Shown piece after piece: positions 35,368 through 47,509 of a DNA stretch of 64,000 nucleotides (position 1 is its first letter; each line of letters begins with the position of its first letter). The notes under the pieces are model-generated. The model worked only from the letters and a program-made list of their open reading frames with translations, did no database searches and was not told where the DNA came from. Origin of the DNA: Biomphalaria glabrata (taxonomy: Eukaryota; Mollusca; Gastropoda; Planorbidae). The position numbers and the translations under genes were made by a program. Where the stretch lies: assembly GCF_947242115.1 (NCBI RefSeq), contig NC_074724.1, forward strand, positions 37,544,998 to 37,608,997, read 5' to 3'.

Positions 35368-37058
35368 TTATCTTCTTATCTTATATAATACAGACGTTAC
35401 TTCAAAAAAGAAGATGATTACGTCCTACGCGTCAAACATTTAGTCATGCATATTAACCAATGACTTAAATTCTGCCAAGTCACTGGTTTTCCTGGCTAGC
35501 TCAGGCAACCCATTCCATGCTCTAATAGCACTAGGGAAGAAGGAGTATTTGTACAAATTTGTCCTAGCATATGGGACGAGGAATGTGCCTTTATCTTTGT
35601 GTCTTTCAGAGTATTTTATTAAATTTTGTTTTTGTATTTGAAGATTATGGTTCAGTGTTTTATGTATGATTGCTACTTTACTTTTGAGCCTTCTGTCCTG
35701 AAGACTTTCTAAATTTAGTGATTTTACTAAAGGTGTTACTCTAGTCAAATGTGAATATTCGTTTGTTATGAATCGCACTGTTCTATTTTGTGTCTGTTCT
35801 AGTTTCTTAATGTTTTCTTGAGTTGAGGGGTCCCAAACGGAGGATGCATATTCTATTATTGGCCTAACCAAAGTTTTAAATAACATTTTAGTTTTATGTT
35901 CTTATTTGATTTATAGAAATTTCTTTTAATAAATCCTAATGCTTTGTTTGATTTTTTTGTAGTTTCATCAATATGTGGATTCCATGACAGTTTTTCATTT
36001 ATTATAACACCTAGGTATTTTGCGTTTTTAGTCTGTGTTACTGGTTTGCCATGAATAAGATAAGTGGAATTAATTTGTTTTAGTTTTTTTGTTACTCTTA
36101 ACAACTGACATTTTTCTGGCAATTTGATTCCCATTTCTGTAATTCATCTAATTCTCTTTGTAAAATATCTGTGTCTTGTGTTGTTTTTATTGTTCTATAT
36201 ATTATGCAATCATCTGCAAATAATCTGACTTTTGTTTCTGAAGTAATGCAATTTGGTAAATCATTTATGTAAATTAAAAATAGTAGTGGACCCAAGACTG
36301 TTCCTTGAGGTACCCCTATTTTACTGTTATCGGTGTTGATTTAGAGCCATTTATTATTACAGTTTGTTCTCTCCCTATCAGAAAGTCCTTAATCCACTGA
36401 TGCAGTGGACCATTAATGCCAAAATATTTTAATTTTTCAAGCAAACTATGGTGGTGAACTTTGTCAAAAGCCTTAGAAAAATCTAGTAAGATAGCATCTA
36501 TTTGTTCACTATTATCTAAACCTTTTGAAAAATCATCAATTAGTCCTATTAGTTGTGTTTCACATGATCTATATTTCCTAAAGCCATGTTGGTATGGTGT
36601 GAGGACATTATGTTTGTCTAAGTGGTTTATGATGTTTCTACATATTATGTGTTCTAGGATTTTACATGTGATGCTGGTAAGTGATACTGGTCTGTAGTTT
36701 CCTGGGTCAGATTTTTCTCCTTTTTTAAATAGGGGGGTGACATTAGCTTCTTTCCAGTCCTTTTTTACTCTGCCCTGGTTAAGTGAAGCCTGAAAGAGTA
36801 TTTTGAACACTGGGGCTAGCTCATTACTTAATTCTTTGAGTAATCTAGCTGGAATACCATTAGGTCCAGAAGCTTTATTTGGTTTGGTGTTGGCTAATAG
36901 TTTTTGAATTCCATTTTCTTGTACTACTATATCTTCTATGTTGTCTACTTGGTTCAAATTCAGTAATATGTCTTTGTCTCCTGGGGCTGAGAATGCTGAT
37001 GCAAAGTATTTATTTAGAATGTTTGCTTTAGTTTCATTATCATTATGTATTATCTATT
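35368..37058 (-). mobile_element. Jockey/CR1-like LINE, longest copy, unit L4
   Basis: This is the only copy that extends beyond RT motif A. On the minus strand the frame runs from about 37,040 (HNDNETKANILNKYFASAFS, the region just before RT) and continues through KASGPNGIPARLLKELSNEL, KKDWKEANVTPLFKKG and NYRPVSLTSITCKILEHIIC (RT motifs 1 and 2) to DAILLDFSKAFDKVHHHSLL. The frame then breaks near 36,315 (KSTPITVK end) and before motif D. The thumb and tail frame is 35,440-35,886. The endonuclease domain is still missing. The 5' edge joins spacer DNA at about 37,058. Confidence 0.92.
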
Positions 37059-37158
37059 AATCTAGAATACTAGGACTATAGTAATCTATACATTCTTTTT
37101 TAGACTCTACTAGACAAACTCTAATGATGATTCTAATATTAAATATGTAGATCTAGAG

Positions 37159-37732
37159 CAGTGGTTCCCAAAATTTTTTGTCTCGTAGACCCCTTGCCAT
37201 GTTTTCAGCTTTTCAGTAGAACCCCTGCTTAACTTATATTTATTTTTTTTTGTATTTTTTTTTAGATAAATTTTTTTAAATTTTTATTTTTATTTTTTGT
37301 TTATTTTTTTTTAGATAATTTTTTTTTTTTTTTTTTTAATTTTTTTTTTTTCGAGAATTAACTATCCCGGTACTGACTTCACTGTAGACCAGTGGTTTCC
37401 AAACTTTTATAAAAAATTTTTTATAACTTTTTTTAAATTTTTTTTTTTTATTATTTTTTTTTTCCGAGAATTGACTATCTTGGGACTGACTTCACTGTAG
37501 ACCAGTGGTTCCCAAAATTTTAGTAAAATTTTTTTTTTTTTTTTTTTTTAATGTTTTTTTTATAAAAAAAATTTTTTTTAAATTTTTTTTTTTTTTTAAA
37601 TTTTTTTTTTTTAGATAATTTTTTTTTTTTAATTTTTTTAGATAAATTTTGTTTTAAATTTTTTTTTTTTTCTTTCGAGAATTCACTATCCCAGGACTGA
37701 CTTCACTGTAGACCAGTGGTTCCCAAACATTA

Positions 37733-37763
<31 letters not shown>

Positions 37764-38000
37764 AATTTTTTTTTTTTTTCTTTTCAAAATTTTTTTTTTT
37801 TTAATTTTTTTTTTTTTTTTTTTAATTTTTTTAAATTTTGTTTTACATTTTTTTTTTTTTTTTTTTTTTTGAGAATTCACTATTGCGGGACCGATTTCAC
37901 TGTAGACCAGTGGTTCCCAAACTTTTTTGTTTCGTAGACCCCTTGCCATGTTTTCTGCTTTTTGGTAGACCCCCTGCTTAACTTATATTGCTTTTTTTTT
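37159..38000. repeat. A/T homopolymer block with five hAT ends, unit L4
   Basis: hAT ends at about 37,159, 37,391, 37,503, 37,721 and 37,908. A Lys-rich 87-codon minus-strand frame here is only translated homopolymer. Confidence 0.85.
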
Positions 38001-38575
38001 TGCAATTTATTTGAAATCTAATTTCTAATTTTAGTTAGTTGAAGAGTAAAATGCAATTTAAAAATACATATAAAGTATTAAATACTAACTCATTTTTATT
38101 GATAAAATTCAAATTTAACCAATTTAATATGTATTGCTGGAATCATCAAACACACTGGAAATGTTTTTTTACCCAGGCTTATCATCTGTTCCTATGGATG
38201 TCATGTTTCATACATTCTATAAAGAAGACATTCAAACAATAAATATTAATTAATTAATTTGTTTTAAGTATCATTGTAAAAGTTTTCGCAAAGAGTTTCT
38301 CGTGTATCTTTCACGTGTCCGCCGAACTGTTTTCACTAAAGGGGAAGGGACGAAGGCGAGTAACTGGCGCCTTAGCCGGTAGGCTTCAAGCAGGAAGAGC
38401 TCATTAGCCACATAGCAGAAGGAAAACTGAATTTAAAAATCTGCTGCCTTGCAACTATTCCCAAACATGGGAAAGCTGTCGTGGGTCAACCCTGAGGAAA
38501 AATAAGGAGCTGGCAACCCCTAGGCAGTTTACAGCACACAGCGCTGCACCCCATCAGAGCCTGTGACGCCACTAG

Positions 38576-38956
38576 TTCCAAACTGATCCCAAACTGTATA
38601 TATTTCCTTTGCAAAGAATCACATAAGAAGCTTTTCATTTGATAACTCATGCCACCCATGTGCCCTTGAACTGTATTTTTGTTTAAAGAAATTCTTTTAA
38701 TAATATCAGATGTAGGTGTGTGTAAAACAGTTTTCACAACTACAACGGCTGGTAAAATCAATGTTTTACCTATGTTTCCATATTTTGCTATAAGTAAAGA
38801 GATATTGTAAGATGCTCACAAACCAACATCTTCTCTATATATATATGATGTTGAAGTGAGATTGTGTGGGTCTATTCTTAACTTTATCTTTGAGTGCTAG
38901 AAAATTTTTAAATCTTTATCTATTTTGTTAGGGTGACATTGTCTCAGATGATCCTC
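38576..38956 (-). pseudogene. hAT transposase relic, unit L4 (BED part deleted)
   Basis: The catalytic-side part is present (frame 38,486-38,761). The BED-finger part is lost at the breakpoint near 38,956. Confidence 0.75.
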
Positions 38957-39082
38957 AGTGTACATTTCTTTTCGTGAAACATTTGTTACAACGGCTGGTA
39001 AAATCATTGTTTTACCTATGTTTCCATATTTTGCTATAAGTAAAGAGATATTGTAAGATGCTCACAAACCAACATCTTCTCT
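38957..39082. other. Fold-back junction with 96-bp back-duplication
   Basis: After GATCCTC (38,956) about 120 bp of the normal unit are missing. Then 30 bp of linker (AGTGTACATTTCTTTTCGTG…) are followed at 38,987 by a second copy of 38,741-38,836, 96 bp with one difference seen. That copy stops at CATCTTCTCT, and the next base begins plus-orientation monomer sequence (CAGAGAGGAATATAG). The seam TCTCTCAGAGA is a 5-bp inverted repeat with one central base. The back-jump shares the word TACA. Confidence 0.85.
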
Positions 39083-39399
39083 CAGAGAGGAATATAGAAG
39101 GGCTGTTGACAGATCTTGTTTGGTGCCCCCATGGTTCAACAGACTGATTGATAGGTAATGGTAAGAATTTAATGTATTTTGTAAACAAAATGGTGTTAAT
39201 TACATTAAGGGACTTAATCACTCTTATTTTAATTTTTGCATTCATTTAATGTAATTATTTTATACAGTAATATATGATTTTTATCTTGGTAAATCATTTA
39301 AATATATATCCTGCTAATCAAACCAAAGAATCTTCTCAATACTTATTTAAAAATTTTAATTTTGTCTGCATGTAACAAATGTTTAACGAAAAGAAATGT

Positions 39400-39886
39400 A
39401 CACTGTCCATCATTGATTATTTAAAACTGGGATTCATTCCTTCCTTGTCAAACAAGCCGTTGCCTAAGTGACTTTTTTAAAATAATGATACGAAACCAAT
39501 TGCTAGAGGATCATCTGAGACAATGTCACCCTAACAAAATAGATAAAGATTTAAAAATTTTCTAGCACTCAAAGATAAAGTTAAGAATAGACCCACACAA
39601 TCTCACTTCAACATCATATATATATAGAGAAGATGTTGGTTTGTGAGCATCTTACAATATCTCTTTACTTATAGCAAAATATGGAAACATAGGTAAAACA
39701 TTGATTTTACCAGCCGTTGTAGTTGTGAAAACTGTTTTACACACACCTACATCTGATATTATTAAAAGAATTTCTTTAAACAAAAATACAGTTCAAGGGC
39801 ACATCGGTGGCATGAGTTATCAAATTAAAAGCTTCTTATGTGATTCTTTGCAAAGGAAATATATACAGTTTGGGATCAGTTTGGAA
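39400..39886 (+). pseudogene. hAT transposase relic, unit RA
   Basis: Complete from the BED remnant to SLE. The 91-codon frame 39,701-39,976 matches L1 and L2 in protein sequence. Confidence 0.75.
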
Positions 39887-40459
39887 CCAGTGGCGTCACA
39901 GGCTCTGATGGGGTGTAGCGCTGTGTGCTGTAAACTGCCTAGGGGTTGCCAGCTCCTTATTTTTCCTCAGGGTTGACCCACGACAGCTTTCCCATGTTTG
40001 GGAATAGTTGCAAGGCAGCAGATTTTTAAATTCAGTTTTCCTTCTGCTATGTGGCTAATGAGCTCTTCCTGCTTGAAGCCTACCGGCTAAGGCGCCAGTT
40101 ACTCGCCTTCGTCCCTTCCCCTTTAGTGAAAACAGTTCGGCGGACACGTGAAAGATACACGAGAAACTCTTTGCGAAAATTTTTACAATGATACTTAAAA
40201 CAAATTAATTAATTAATATTTATTGTTTGAATGTCTTCTTTATAGAATGTATGAAACATGACATCCATAGGAACAGATGATAAGCCTGGGTAAAAAAACA
40301 TTTCCAGTGTGTTTGATGATTCCAGCAATACATATTAAATTGGTTAAATTTGAATTTTATCAATAAAAATGAGTTATTATTTAATACTTATGTGTATTTT
40401 TAAATTGCATTTTACTCTTCAACTCACTAAAATTAGAAATTAGTTTTCAAATAAATTGA

Positions 40460-40671
40460 AAAAAAAAAGCAATATAAGTTAAGCAGGGGGTCTACCAAAA
40501 AGCAGAAAACATGGCAAGGGGTCTACGAAAAAAAAAAGTTTGGGAACCACTGGTCTACAGTGAAGTCAGCCCGCAATAGTGAATTCTCAAAAAAAAAAAA
40601 AAAAAATTTACTAAAATAAAAAAAAAAATTAAAAAAAAAATTTTATAAAAAAAAAAAAAAAAAAAAATTTA

Positions 40672-40706
<35 letters not shown>

Positions 40707-41353
40707 AAAAAATTTACTAAAAAACAAAAAAAAAAAAGAAATTAAAAAAAAAAAAAAAATTTACTGAATGTTTGGGAACCACTGGTCTACAGTGAAATCA
40801 GTCCTGGGATAGTGAATTCTCAAAAAAAAAAAAATTTAAAACAAAATTTATCTAAAGAAATTACAAAAAAAAATTTATCTAAAAAAAAAAATTGAAAAAA
40901 AAAAAATTAAAAAAAATTTTTTTTTTTATAAAAAAAACAACAAAAAAAAAAAAAATAAAAAAAAAATATTTTACTAAAATTTTGGGAACCACTGGTCTAC
41001 AGTGAAGTTAGTCCCAAGATAGTCAGTTCTCGGAAAAAAAAAATAAAAAAAAATTTTAAAAAAATTATAAAAAATTTTTTATAAAAGTTTGGGAACCACT
41101 GGTCTACAGTGAATTCAGTACCGGGAAAGTCAATTCTTGAAAAAAAAAAAAAATTAAAAAAAAAAAAAAAAAATTAAAAAAAAAAAAAAAAAATTATCTA
41201 AAAAAAATAAAAAAATAAATAAAAATAAAAATTTAAAAAAATTTATCTAAAAAAAAAATACAAAAAAAAAAAATATAAGTTAAGCAGGGGTTTTACCAAA
41301 AAGCAGAAAACATGGCAAGGGGTCTACGAGACAAAAAAATTTGGGAACCACTG
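40460..41353. repeat. A/T homopolymer block with five hAT ends, unit RA
   Basis: TTTGGGAACCACTG (reverse of the left-arm word) at about 40,540, 40,771, 40,982, 41,089 and 41,340. The block is now poly(A) on the plus strand. Confidence 0.85.
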
Positions 41354-42504
41354 CTCTAGATCTACATATTTAATATTAGAATCATCATTAGAGTTTGTCT
41401 AGTAGAGTCTAGAAAAGAATGTATAGATTACTATAGTCCTAGTATTCTAGATTATTAGTCTAGATCTAACTTAAAATTTTCAATAAATATTCTGGATTTC
41501 TTCAGCTTGGTCCATGTCAATCCTATCGTCTTTGCCTTATGGTCTACCGTTCTTCTGTTTTCTTTGCTTTGAAATCTAGATTGACTAGATCTACACAATG
41601 TCAATATAATTTCTAGATCTATATATCTAAGACTAATTAGTATGGGCTTAATATTACTGTATTATTTAGTTTAACTACAATTTTTCAGGTCAGCAGCATT
41701 ACAGTAAGCAAGGGTACAGCGTACCGGCACTTTTTTCAATGCAGCGAAAAAGTTACTTTTGTATTTTAAAGTTTATTATTTATTTATTAGTTGGTAAAAG
41801 GCAATCCATCACTGAGCTCCGGCACCTATTTCTTTACAAAAAAGCACTGATTACCTGTATATTCTTTAACAATAATGGTTTACTATTCTCAGGAATTAGT
41901 CATTCAAAAGTGTGGTGCCTTAACAGTCCATCAGACTAAGGGATAGATAAAGGTGAATTTAATTTATATTTTGATCTATATAAGTTGATTTACTGGACTA
42001 AAAATCTAGATATTGGTAAAACTTTGCTATTCTATTCTAAATCTAGAGTGACATTCCATATTTTTTATTCTGATTTTAGATAGATCTTGATTAGATCTAG
42101 ATCCCATATGTATAGGACTTAGCACTAGATCTCTAGAAATTATTGTATATGATGCTAGATCTAGAAAATCTAGACTTGATCATAGAAATCTTCAAGAAAA
42201 ATAATGAACTAACCTAGACAGATCTCTTGAATTACATTGTAAATCATCTTGTTGAATTATCTCCACCACCTTCAGTCAATAGACAACTATGGCTCATACG
42301 AGAACAAGAGCCTCTGCGTTGGCATCGACTATTTTCCAATCCTTTCTGTTCAGCTTCATCCATATTAAAATACATTTTAAAGGTTTTTATTACTTAATAG
42401 AAAAGATCTAGAATTTTAATAAGAATCTAGTCTATCTAGATCTAAAATTCTAGATCCACCCAATTTTATGTATACAAGTAGTATGGGTGTAGGATTGGCT
42501 TAAT

Positions 42505-43672
42505 ATAATAGTGAACAAATAGATGCTATCTTACTAGATTTTTCTAAGGCTTTTGACAAAGTTCACCACCATAGTTTGCTTAAAAAATTAAAATATTTCG
42601 GCATTAATGGTCCACTGCATCAGTGGATTAAGGACTTTCTGATAGGGAGAGAACAAACTGTAATAATAAATGGCTCTAAATCAACACCAATAATAGTAAA
42701 CTCAGGTGTACCTCAAGGAACAGTCTTGGGTCCACTACTATTTTTAATTTATATAAATGATTTACCAAATTGCATTACTTCAGGAACAAAAGTCAGATTA
42801 TTTGCAGACGATTGCATAATATATAGAACAATAAAAACAACACAAGACACAGATATTTTACAAAGAGAATTAGATGAATTACAGAAATGGGAATCAAATT
42901 GGAGCATGTCTTTCCACCCAGAAAAATGTCAGTTGTTAAGAGTAACAAAAAAACTAAAACAAATTAATTCCACTTATCTTATTCATGGCAAACCAGTAAC
43001 ACAGACTAAAAATGCAAAATACCTAGGTGTTATAATAAATGAAAAACTGTCATGGAATCCACATATTGATGAAACTACAAAAAAATCAAACAAAGCATTA
43101 GGATTTATTAAAAGAAATTTCTATAAATCAAATAAGAACATAAAACTAAAATGTTATTTAAAACTTTGGTTAGGCCAATAATAGAATATGCATCCTCCGT
43201 TTGGGACCCCACAACTCAAGAAAACATTAAGAAACTAGAACAGACACAAAATAGAGCAGTGCGATTCATAACAAACGAATATTCACATTTGACTAGAGTA
43301 ACACCTTTAGTAAAATCACTAAATTTAGAAAGTCTTCAGGACAGAAGGCTCAAAAGTAAAGTAGCAATCATACATAAAACACTGAACCATAATCTTCAAA
43401 TACAAAAACAAAATTTAATAAAATACTCTGAAAGACACAAAGATAAAGGCACATTTCTCGTCCCATATGCTAGGACAAATTTGTACAAATACTCCTTCTT
43501 CCCTAGTGCTATTAGAGCATGGAATGGGTTGCCTGAGCTAGCCAGGAAAACCAGTGACTTGGCAGAATTTAAGTCATTGGTTAATATGCATGACTAAATG
43601 TTTGACGCGTAGGACGTAATCATCTTCTTTTTTGAAGTAACGTCTGTATTATATAAGATAAGAAGATAATAG
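42505..43672 (+). mobile_element. LINE 3' part, unit RA
   Basis: The least damaged short copy. The palm frame is 201 codons (42,576-43,181) through motif E, then the shared frame change into thumb and tail (43,151-43,597). The 5' edge is at TAATAGTGAACAAATAGATG, as in all short copies. Confidence 0.92.
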
Positions 43673-44614
43673 TGTTACGTATTTCTGAATCTTCTGGCTA
43701 GATGTATTAGTTGGCACACAAATAAAAACACAGCAAAGAACTTGACGACTAAACTTTCAGTTTCATATAACTTTAATGACTATTAACTCTAACAATTCGT
43801 TACTGTAACATGTAGTGTAGAAGACTGTACAATATCTGTCAGTTTACAGTTAGCTATACTTCGTTGCAATTCATCACTTCACTTCGTTGCAATTCATCTC
43901 TTCACTTCGTTGCAATTCATCTCTTCTCAACTTTCCTCGAGCCGTATTCCACAGAACAGACCAACGAAACACTTCCCAGTGTCGCTCCAGGTCTCCCAAA
44001 GCTGAACCAAGTCGTACTCAAGTCTACCGAATCAGAGCCGCACACGTCTTACATCGGCTGTATCGACTGTAACGGCTCAAGTCCACTGTAGTTCGCTGTA
44101 TAGACTTTAACGACAGTAGTCCACTCCAGTTAACTCTACCCTAGTTAACTTGCATCGAGTCGCACACATTTCTCTTCCACAGAGCCGCACACGTCTTACA
44201 TAGTCTGTATCGACTGTAACGGCTCACTCACGACTCCATACGACTGACTTTAACATTAACTCTCTGGCTTATATAGAGTCCCTAATCGCTTGTCCAAAGT
44301 TGCACAAACACGGCTAGTATCCTCTGAAATAACACGTGAGGAAACGTCACATCCTGTCTTTGTTTATACATGTAGATTCCAGAAAACATCGGCTGCAGTG
44401 TCATCAAGTTGGGGTCACACGTAGTGACCTCTATCTGTCACTGTTCATTTGTAACTGTCCCCCTACTTAGATCTGTTCGTCCCCTGGAACAACACGTGAG
44501 GGCACGTCACATCCTGTCTTTGTTTGTACATGTAGATTCCAGAGGACACTCGCTGCTGTGTCATCTCGCCGGGGTCATACGTTGACCTCTACCTATCACT
44601 GTTCATTTGTAACA
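43673..44614. mobile_element. Solo-LTR-like insertion, 942 bp (LTR retroelement fossil)
   Basis: Starts TGTTAC and ends GTAACA, with the 4-bp target ATAG duplicated on both sides (43,669-43,672 and 44,615-44,618). Units without it have a single ATAG at the same place. TG…CA ends, a TATATA-like box near 44,270 and no coding capacity fit a solo LTR, most likely of the Ty3/Gypsy group. Internal direct repeats are present: a 23-bp word three times near 43,860-43,925, and a ~130-bp block twice (44,325-44,455 and 44,495-44,612). The exact target duplication and its absence from other units suggest a recent insertion. The short antisense or sense frames inside are not genes. Confidence 0.7.
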
Positions 44615-45234
44615 ATAGTATTTATCTTGAATCAGTTTGTTAATCTACATTATATGGGTATGATAGTTGTACATCTTCTACTAGATCAAGTTAAATATAG
44701 CTATCCTTTTTTAGATGTAATGTGAAATTGTATCTGATAGTATTTTTCATTCTTAGGTAGATCTTGATTACACTGCCTGGTTTTGTGGTTTGCACGAGAC
44801 GGTTGACACAATGATCTGAAGTTCAAACTGCCATTTTCTACTGTCCGCTGCAAGATCTTGGCTGGAATGTAAAAGGAATGTCCAAAATATTTAAATGACA
44901 AACAGGATGGGAACTGATAATGAGGAATGTATGTCCAGTTTTTTTTTGTTTTTTTTTGTGTTTTTTTAATACAGATATGAAAGATGACATTACCCTAACT
45001 TAGAGTCATAGGAGTTTCATTAATTTATTTACTCAGATGCTGAAACAGACATCTGGCATATTCCTATAATCAGTATCATGGCCTTTGTATACAACAAAAT
45101 TGATTGGAACTCCTAGACTAGAAATATAATTCAAGATTTAAATAAGGCACTGGTCATAGTTTTAGAAAGTGTGGCTAGCATTCTGGTAAGATATTTTATT
45201 AATAATTAGAAATTAAATTAAATTTTATTTAATG

Positions 45235-45735
45235 ATATTAAATTTCTTTTTTAAGAATTATGGTCCATTTTTTCCCCATTTGTGTACAAAGAAGGAAGAC
45301 AGAGAGATGGAAAGACATCAAAGAATGGGCAGGTCTGCCAAGAAATGGTTTATCCAGGGCTAAGTACAGAGAGGAATATAGAAGGGCTGTTGACAGATCT
45401 TGTGTGGTGCCCCCATGGTTCAACAGACTAATTGATTGGTAATGGTAAGAATTTAATGTATTTTTAAAAAAAAATTATGTTAATTACATTAAGGGACTAA
45501 ATCAGTCTTTTTTTATTTCCAGAAAATAATACCAGGGTTATGCTCCTTTGACCATTGAGTTCCAGGATGAAGAATGAAAGACAGAGAGCAATGTGAAGAC
45601 ATGAAAGAATGGGCAGGTCTGCCATGAAATGGTTTATCCAGGACTAAGTACAGAGAGGAATATAGAAGGGCTGTTGACAGATCTTGTGTGGTGCCCCCAT
45701 GGTTCAACAGACTGATTGATAGGTAATGGTAAGAA
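45235..45735 (+). repeat. Two 284-bp monomers, unit RA
   Basis: The open type comes first (45,260-45,442), then the stop-bearing type. The second is bracketed by TTTTTTTATTTCCAG (ending 45,522) and GATAG|GTAATGG (45,722/45,723), giving an exon-like 200-bp segment. Confidence 0.8.
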
Positions 45736-45969
45736 TTTAATGTATTTTGTAAACAAAATGGTGTTAATTACATTAAGGGACTTAATCACTCTTTTTTTAA
45801 TTTTTACATTCATTTAATGTAATTATTTTATACAGTAATATATGATTTTTATCTTGGTAAATCATTTAAATATATATCCTGCTAATCAAACCAAAGAATC
45901 TTCTCAATACTTATTTAAAAATTTTAATTTTGTCTGCATGTAACAAATGTTTAACGAAAAGAAATGTAC

Positions 45970-46454
45970 ACTGTCCATCATTGATTATTTAAAACTGGGA
46001 TTCATTCCTTCCTTGTCAAACAAGCCGTTGCCTAAGTGACTTTTTTAAAATAATGATACGAAACCAATTGCTAGAGGATCATCTGAGACAATGTCACCCT
46101 AACAAAATAGATAAAGATTTAAAAATTTTCTAGCACTCAAAGATAAAGTTAAGAATAGACCCACACAATCTCACTTCAACATCATATATATATAGAGAAG
46201 ATGTTGGTTTGTGAGCATCTTACAATATCTCTTTACTTATAGCAAAATATGGAAACATAGGTAAAACATTGATTTTACCAGCCGTTGTAGTTGTGAAAAC
46301 TGTTTTACACACACCTACATCTGATATTATTAAAAGAATTTCTTTAAACAAAAATACAGTTCAAGGGCACATCGGTGGCATGAGTTATCAAATTAAAAGC
46401 TTCTTATGTGATTCTTTGCAAAGGAAATATATACAGTTTGGGATCAGTTTGGAA
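45970..46454 (+). pseudogene. hAT transposase relic, unit RB
   Basis: Same protein fragment as RA (frame 46,269-46,544). Confidence 0.75.
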
Positions 46455-47024
46455 CCAGTGGCGTCACAGGCTCTGATGGGGTGTAGCGCTGTGTGCTGTA
46501 AACTGCCTAGGGGTTGCCAGCTCCTTATTTTTCCTCAGGGTTGACCCACGACAGCTTTCCCATGTTTGGGAATAGTTGCAAGGCAGCAGATTTTTAAATT
46601 CAGTTTTCCTTCTGCTATGTGGCTAATGAGCTCTTCCTGCTTGAAGCCTACCGGCTAAGGCGCCAGTTACTCGCCTTCGTCCCTTCCCCTTTAGTGAAAA
46701 CAGTTCGGCGGACACGTGAAAGATACACGAGAAACTCTTTGCGAAAATTTTTACAATGATACTTAAAACAAATTAATTAATTAATATTTATTGTTTGAAT
46801 GTCTTCTTTATAGAATGTATGAAACATGACATCCATAGGAACAGATGATAAGCCTGGGTAAAAAAACATTTCCAGTGTGTTTGATGATTCCAGCAATACA
46901 TATTAAATTGGTTAAATTTGAATTTTATCAATAAAAATGAGTTATTATTTAATACTTATGTGTATTTTTAAATTGCATTTTACTCTTCAACTCACTAAAA
47001 TTAGAAATTAGTTTTCAAATAAAT

Positions 47025-47330
47025 TGAAAAAAAAAAGCAATATAAGTTAAGCAGGGGGTCTACCAAAAAGCAGAAAACATGGCAAGGGGTCTTCGAAACA
47101 AAAAAGTTTGGGAACCACTGGTCTACAGTGAAGTCAGTCCCGCAATAGTAAATTCTCAAAAAAAAAAAAAAAAAAAAATTTAAAACAAAATTTATCTAAA
47201 AAAATTTAAAAAAAAAAAAAAAAAGAAAAAAAAAAAAAAAATTTACTAAAAAAAAAAAAAAAAATTAAAAAAAAAAATTAAAAAAAAAATTTTATAAAAA
47301 AAAAAAAAAAATTTACTAAAGAAAAAAAAA

Positions 47331-47371
<41 letters not shown>

Positions 47372-47478
47372 TAAAAAAAAAAAAAAAAAAAATTTACTAA
47401 AAAAAAAAAAAATTAAAAAAAAAAATTATATAAAAAAAAAAAAAAAAAATTTAAAACAAAATTTATCTAAAAAAATTT

Positions 47479-47509
<31 letters not shown>

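Larger units (their letters stand above)
34231..39082 (-). repeat. Composite array unit L4 (longer LINE, ends at fold-back)
   Basis: Modules: monomers 34,262-34,760; unassigned 34,761-35,367; LINE 35,368-37,058; spacer remnant of only 100 bp (37,059-37,158); A/T block 37,159-38,000; GC-richer repeat 38,280-38,575; hAT relic 38,576-38,956; rearranged junction 38,957-39,082. The ~1.1-kb spacer of other units is replaced by extra LINE sequence. Variants in the monomer-to-LINE part (SRAIHK and SRKG words, missing 16 nt before RT motif D) match L1 and not L2, L3 or the right arm. Confidence 0.85.
39083..45735 (+). repeat. Composite array unit RA (first right-arm unit)
   Basis: Modules, now in LINE-sense order: truncated monomer 39,083-39,165; AT linker; hAT relic 39,400-39,886; GC-richer repeat 39,887-40,180; AT-rich to 40,459; A/T block 40,460-41,353; spacer 41,354-42,504; LINE 42,505-43,672; solo-LTR-like insertion 43,673-44,614; unassigned 44,619-45,234; two monomers 45,235-45,735. 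The spacer lacks 31 bp present elsewhere (at about 41,910), which removes most of the short retroelement tail. Confidence 0.85.

Noticed and set aside
37686-37949. Lys-rich 87-codon minus-strand frame
   Set aside because: It is translated poly(T) of the A/T block.
43864-44091. 75- and 61-codon frames inside the solo-LTR-like insertion
   Set aside because: They overlap the internal 23-bp repeat and have no recognisable protein. Noncoding LTR sequence is the better explanation.
45100-45190. Possible extra hAT exon (LNKALVIVLESVASIL before GTAAGATAT)
   Set aside because: Weak resemblance only, in the wrong order relative to the hAT relic for a single element. Not enough to annotate.
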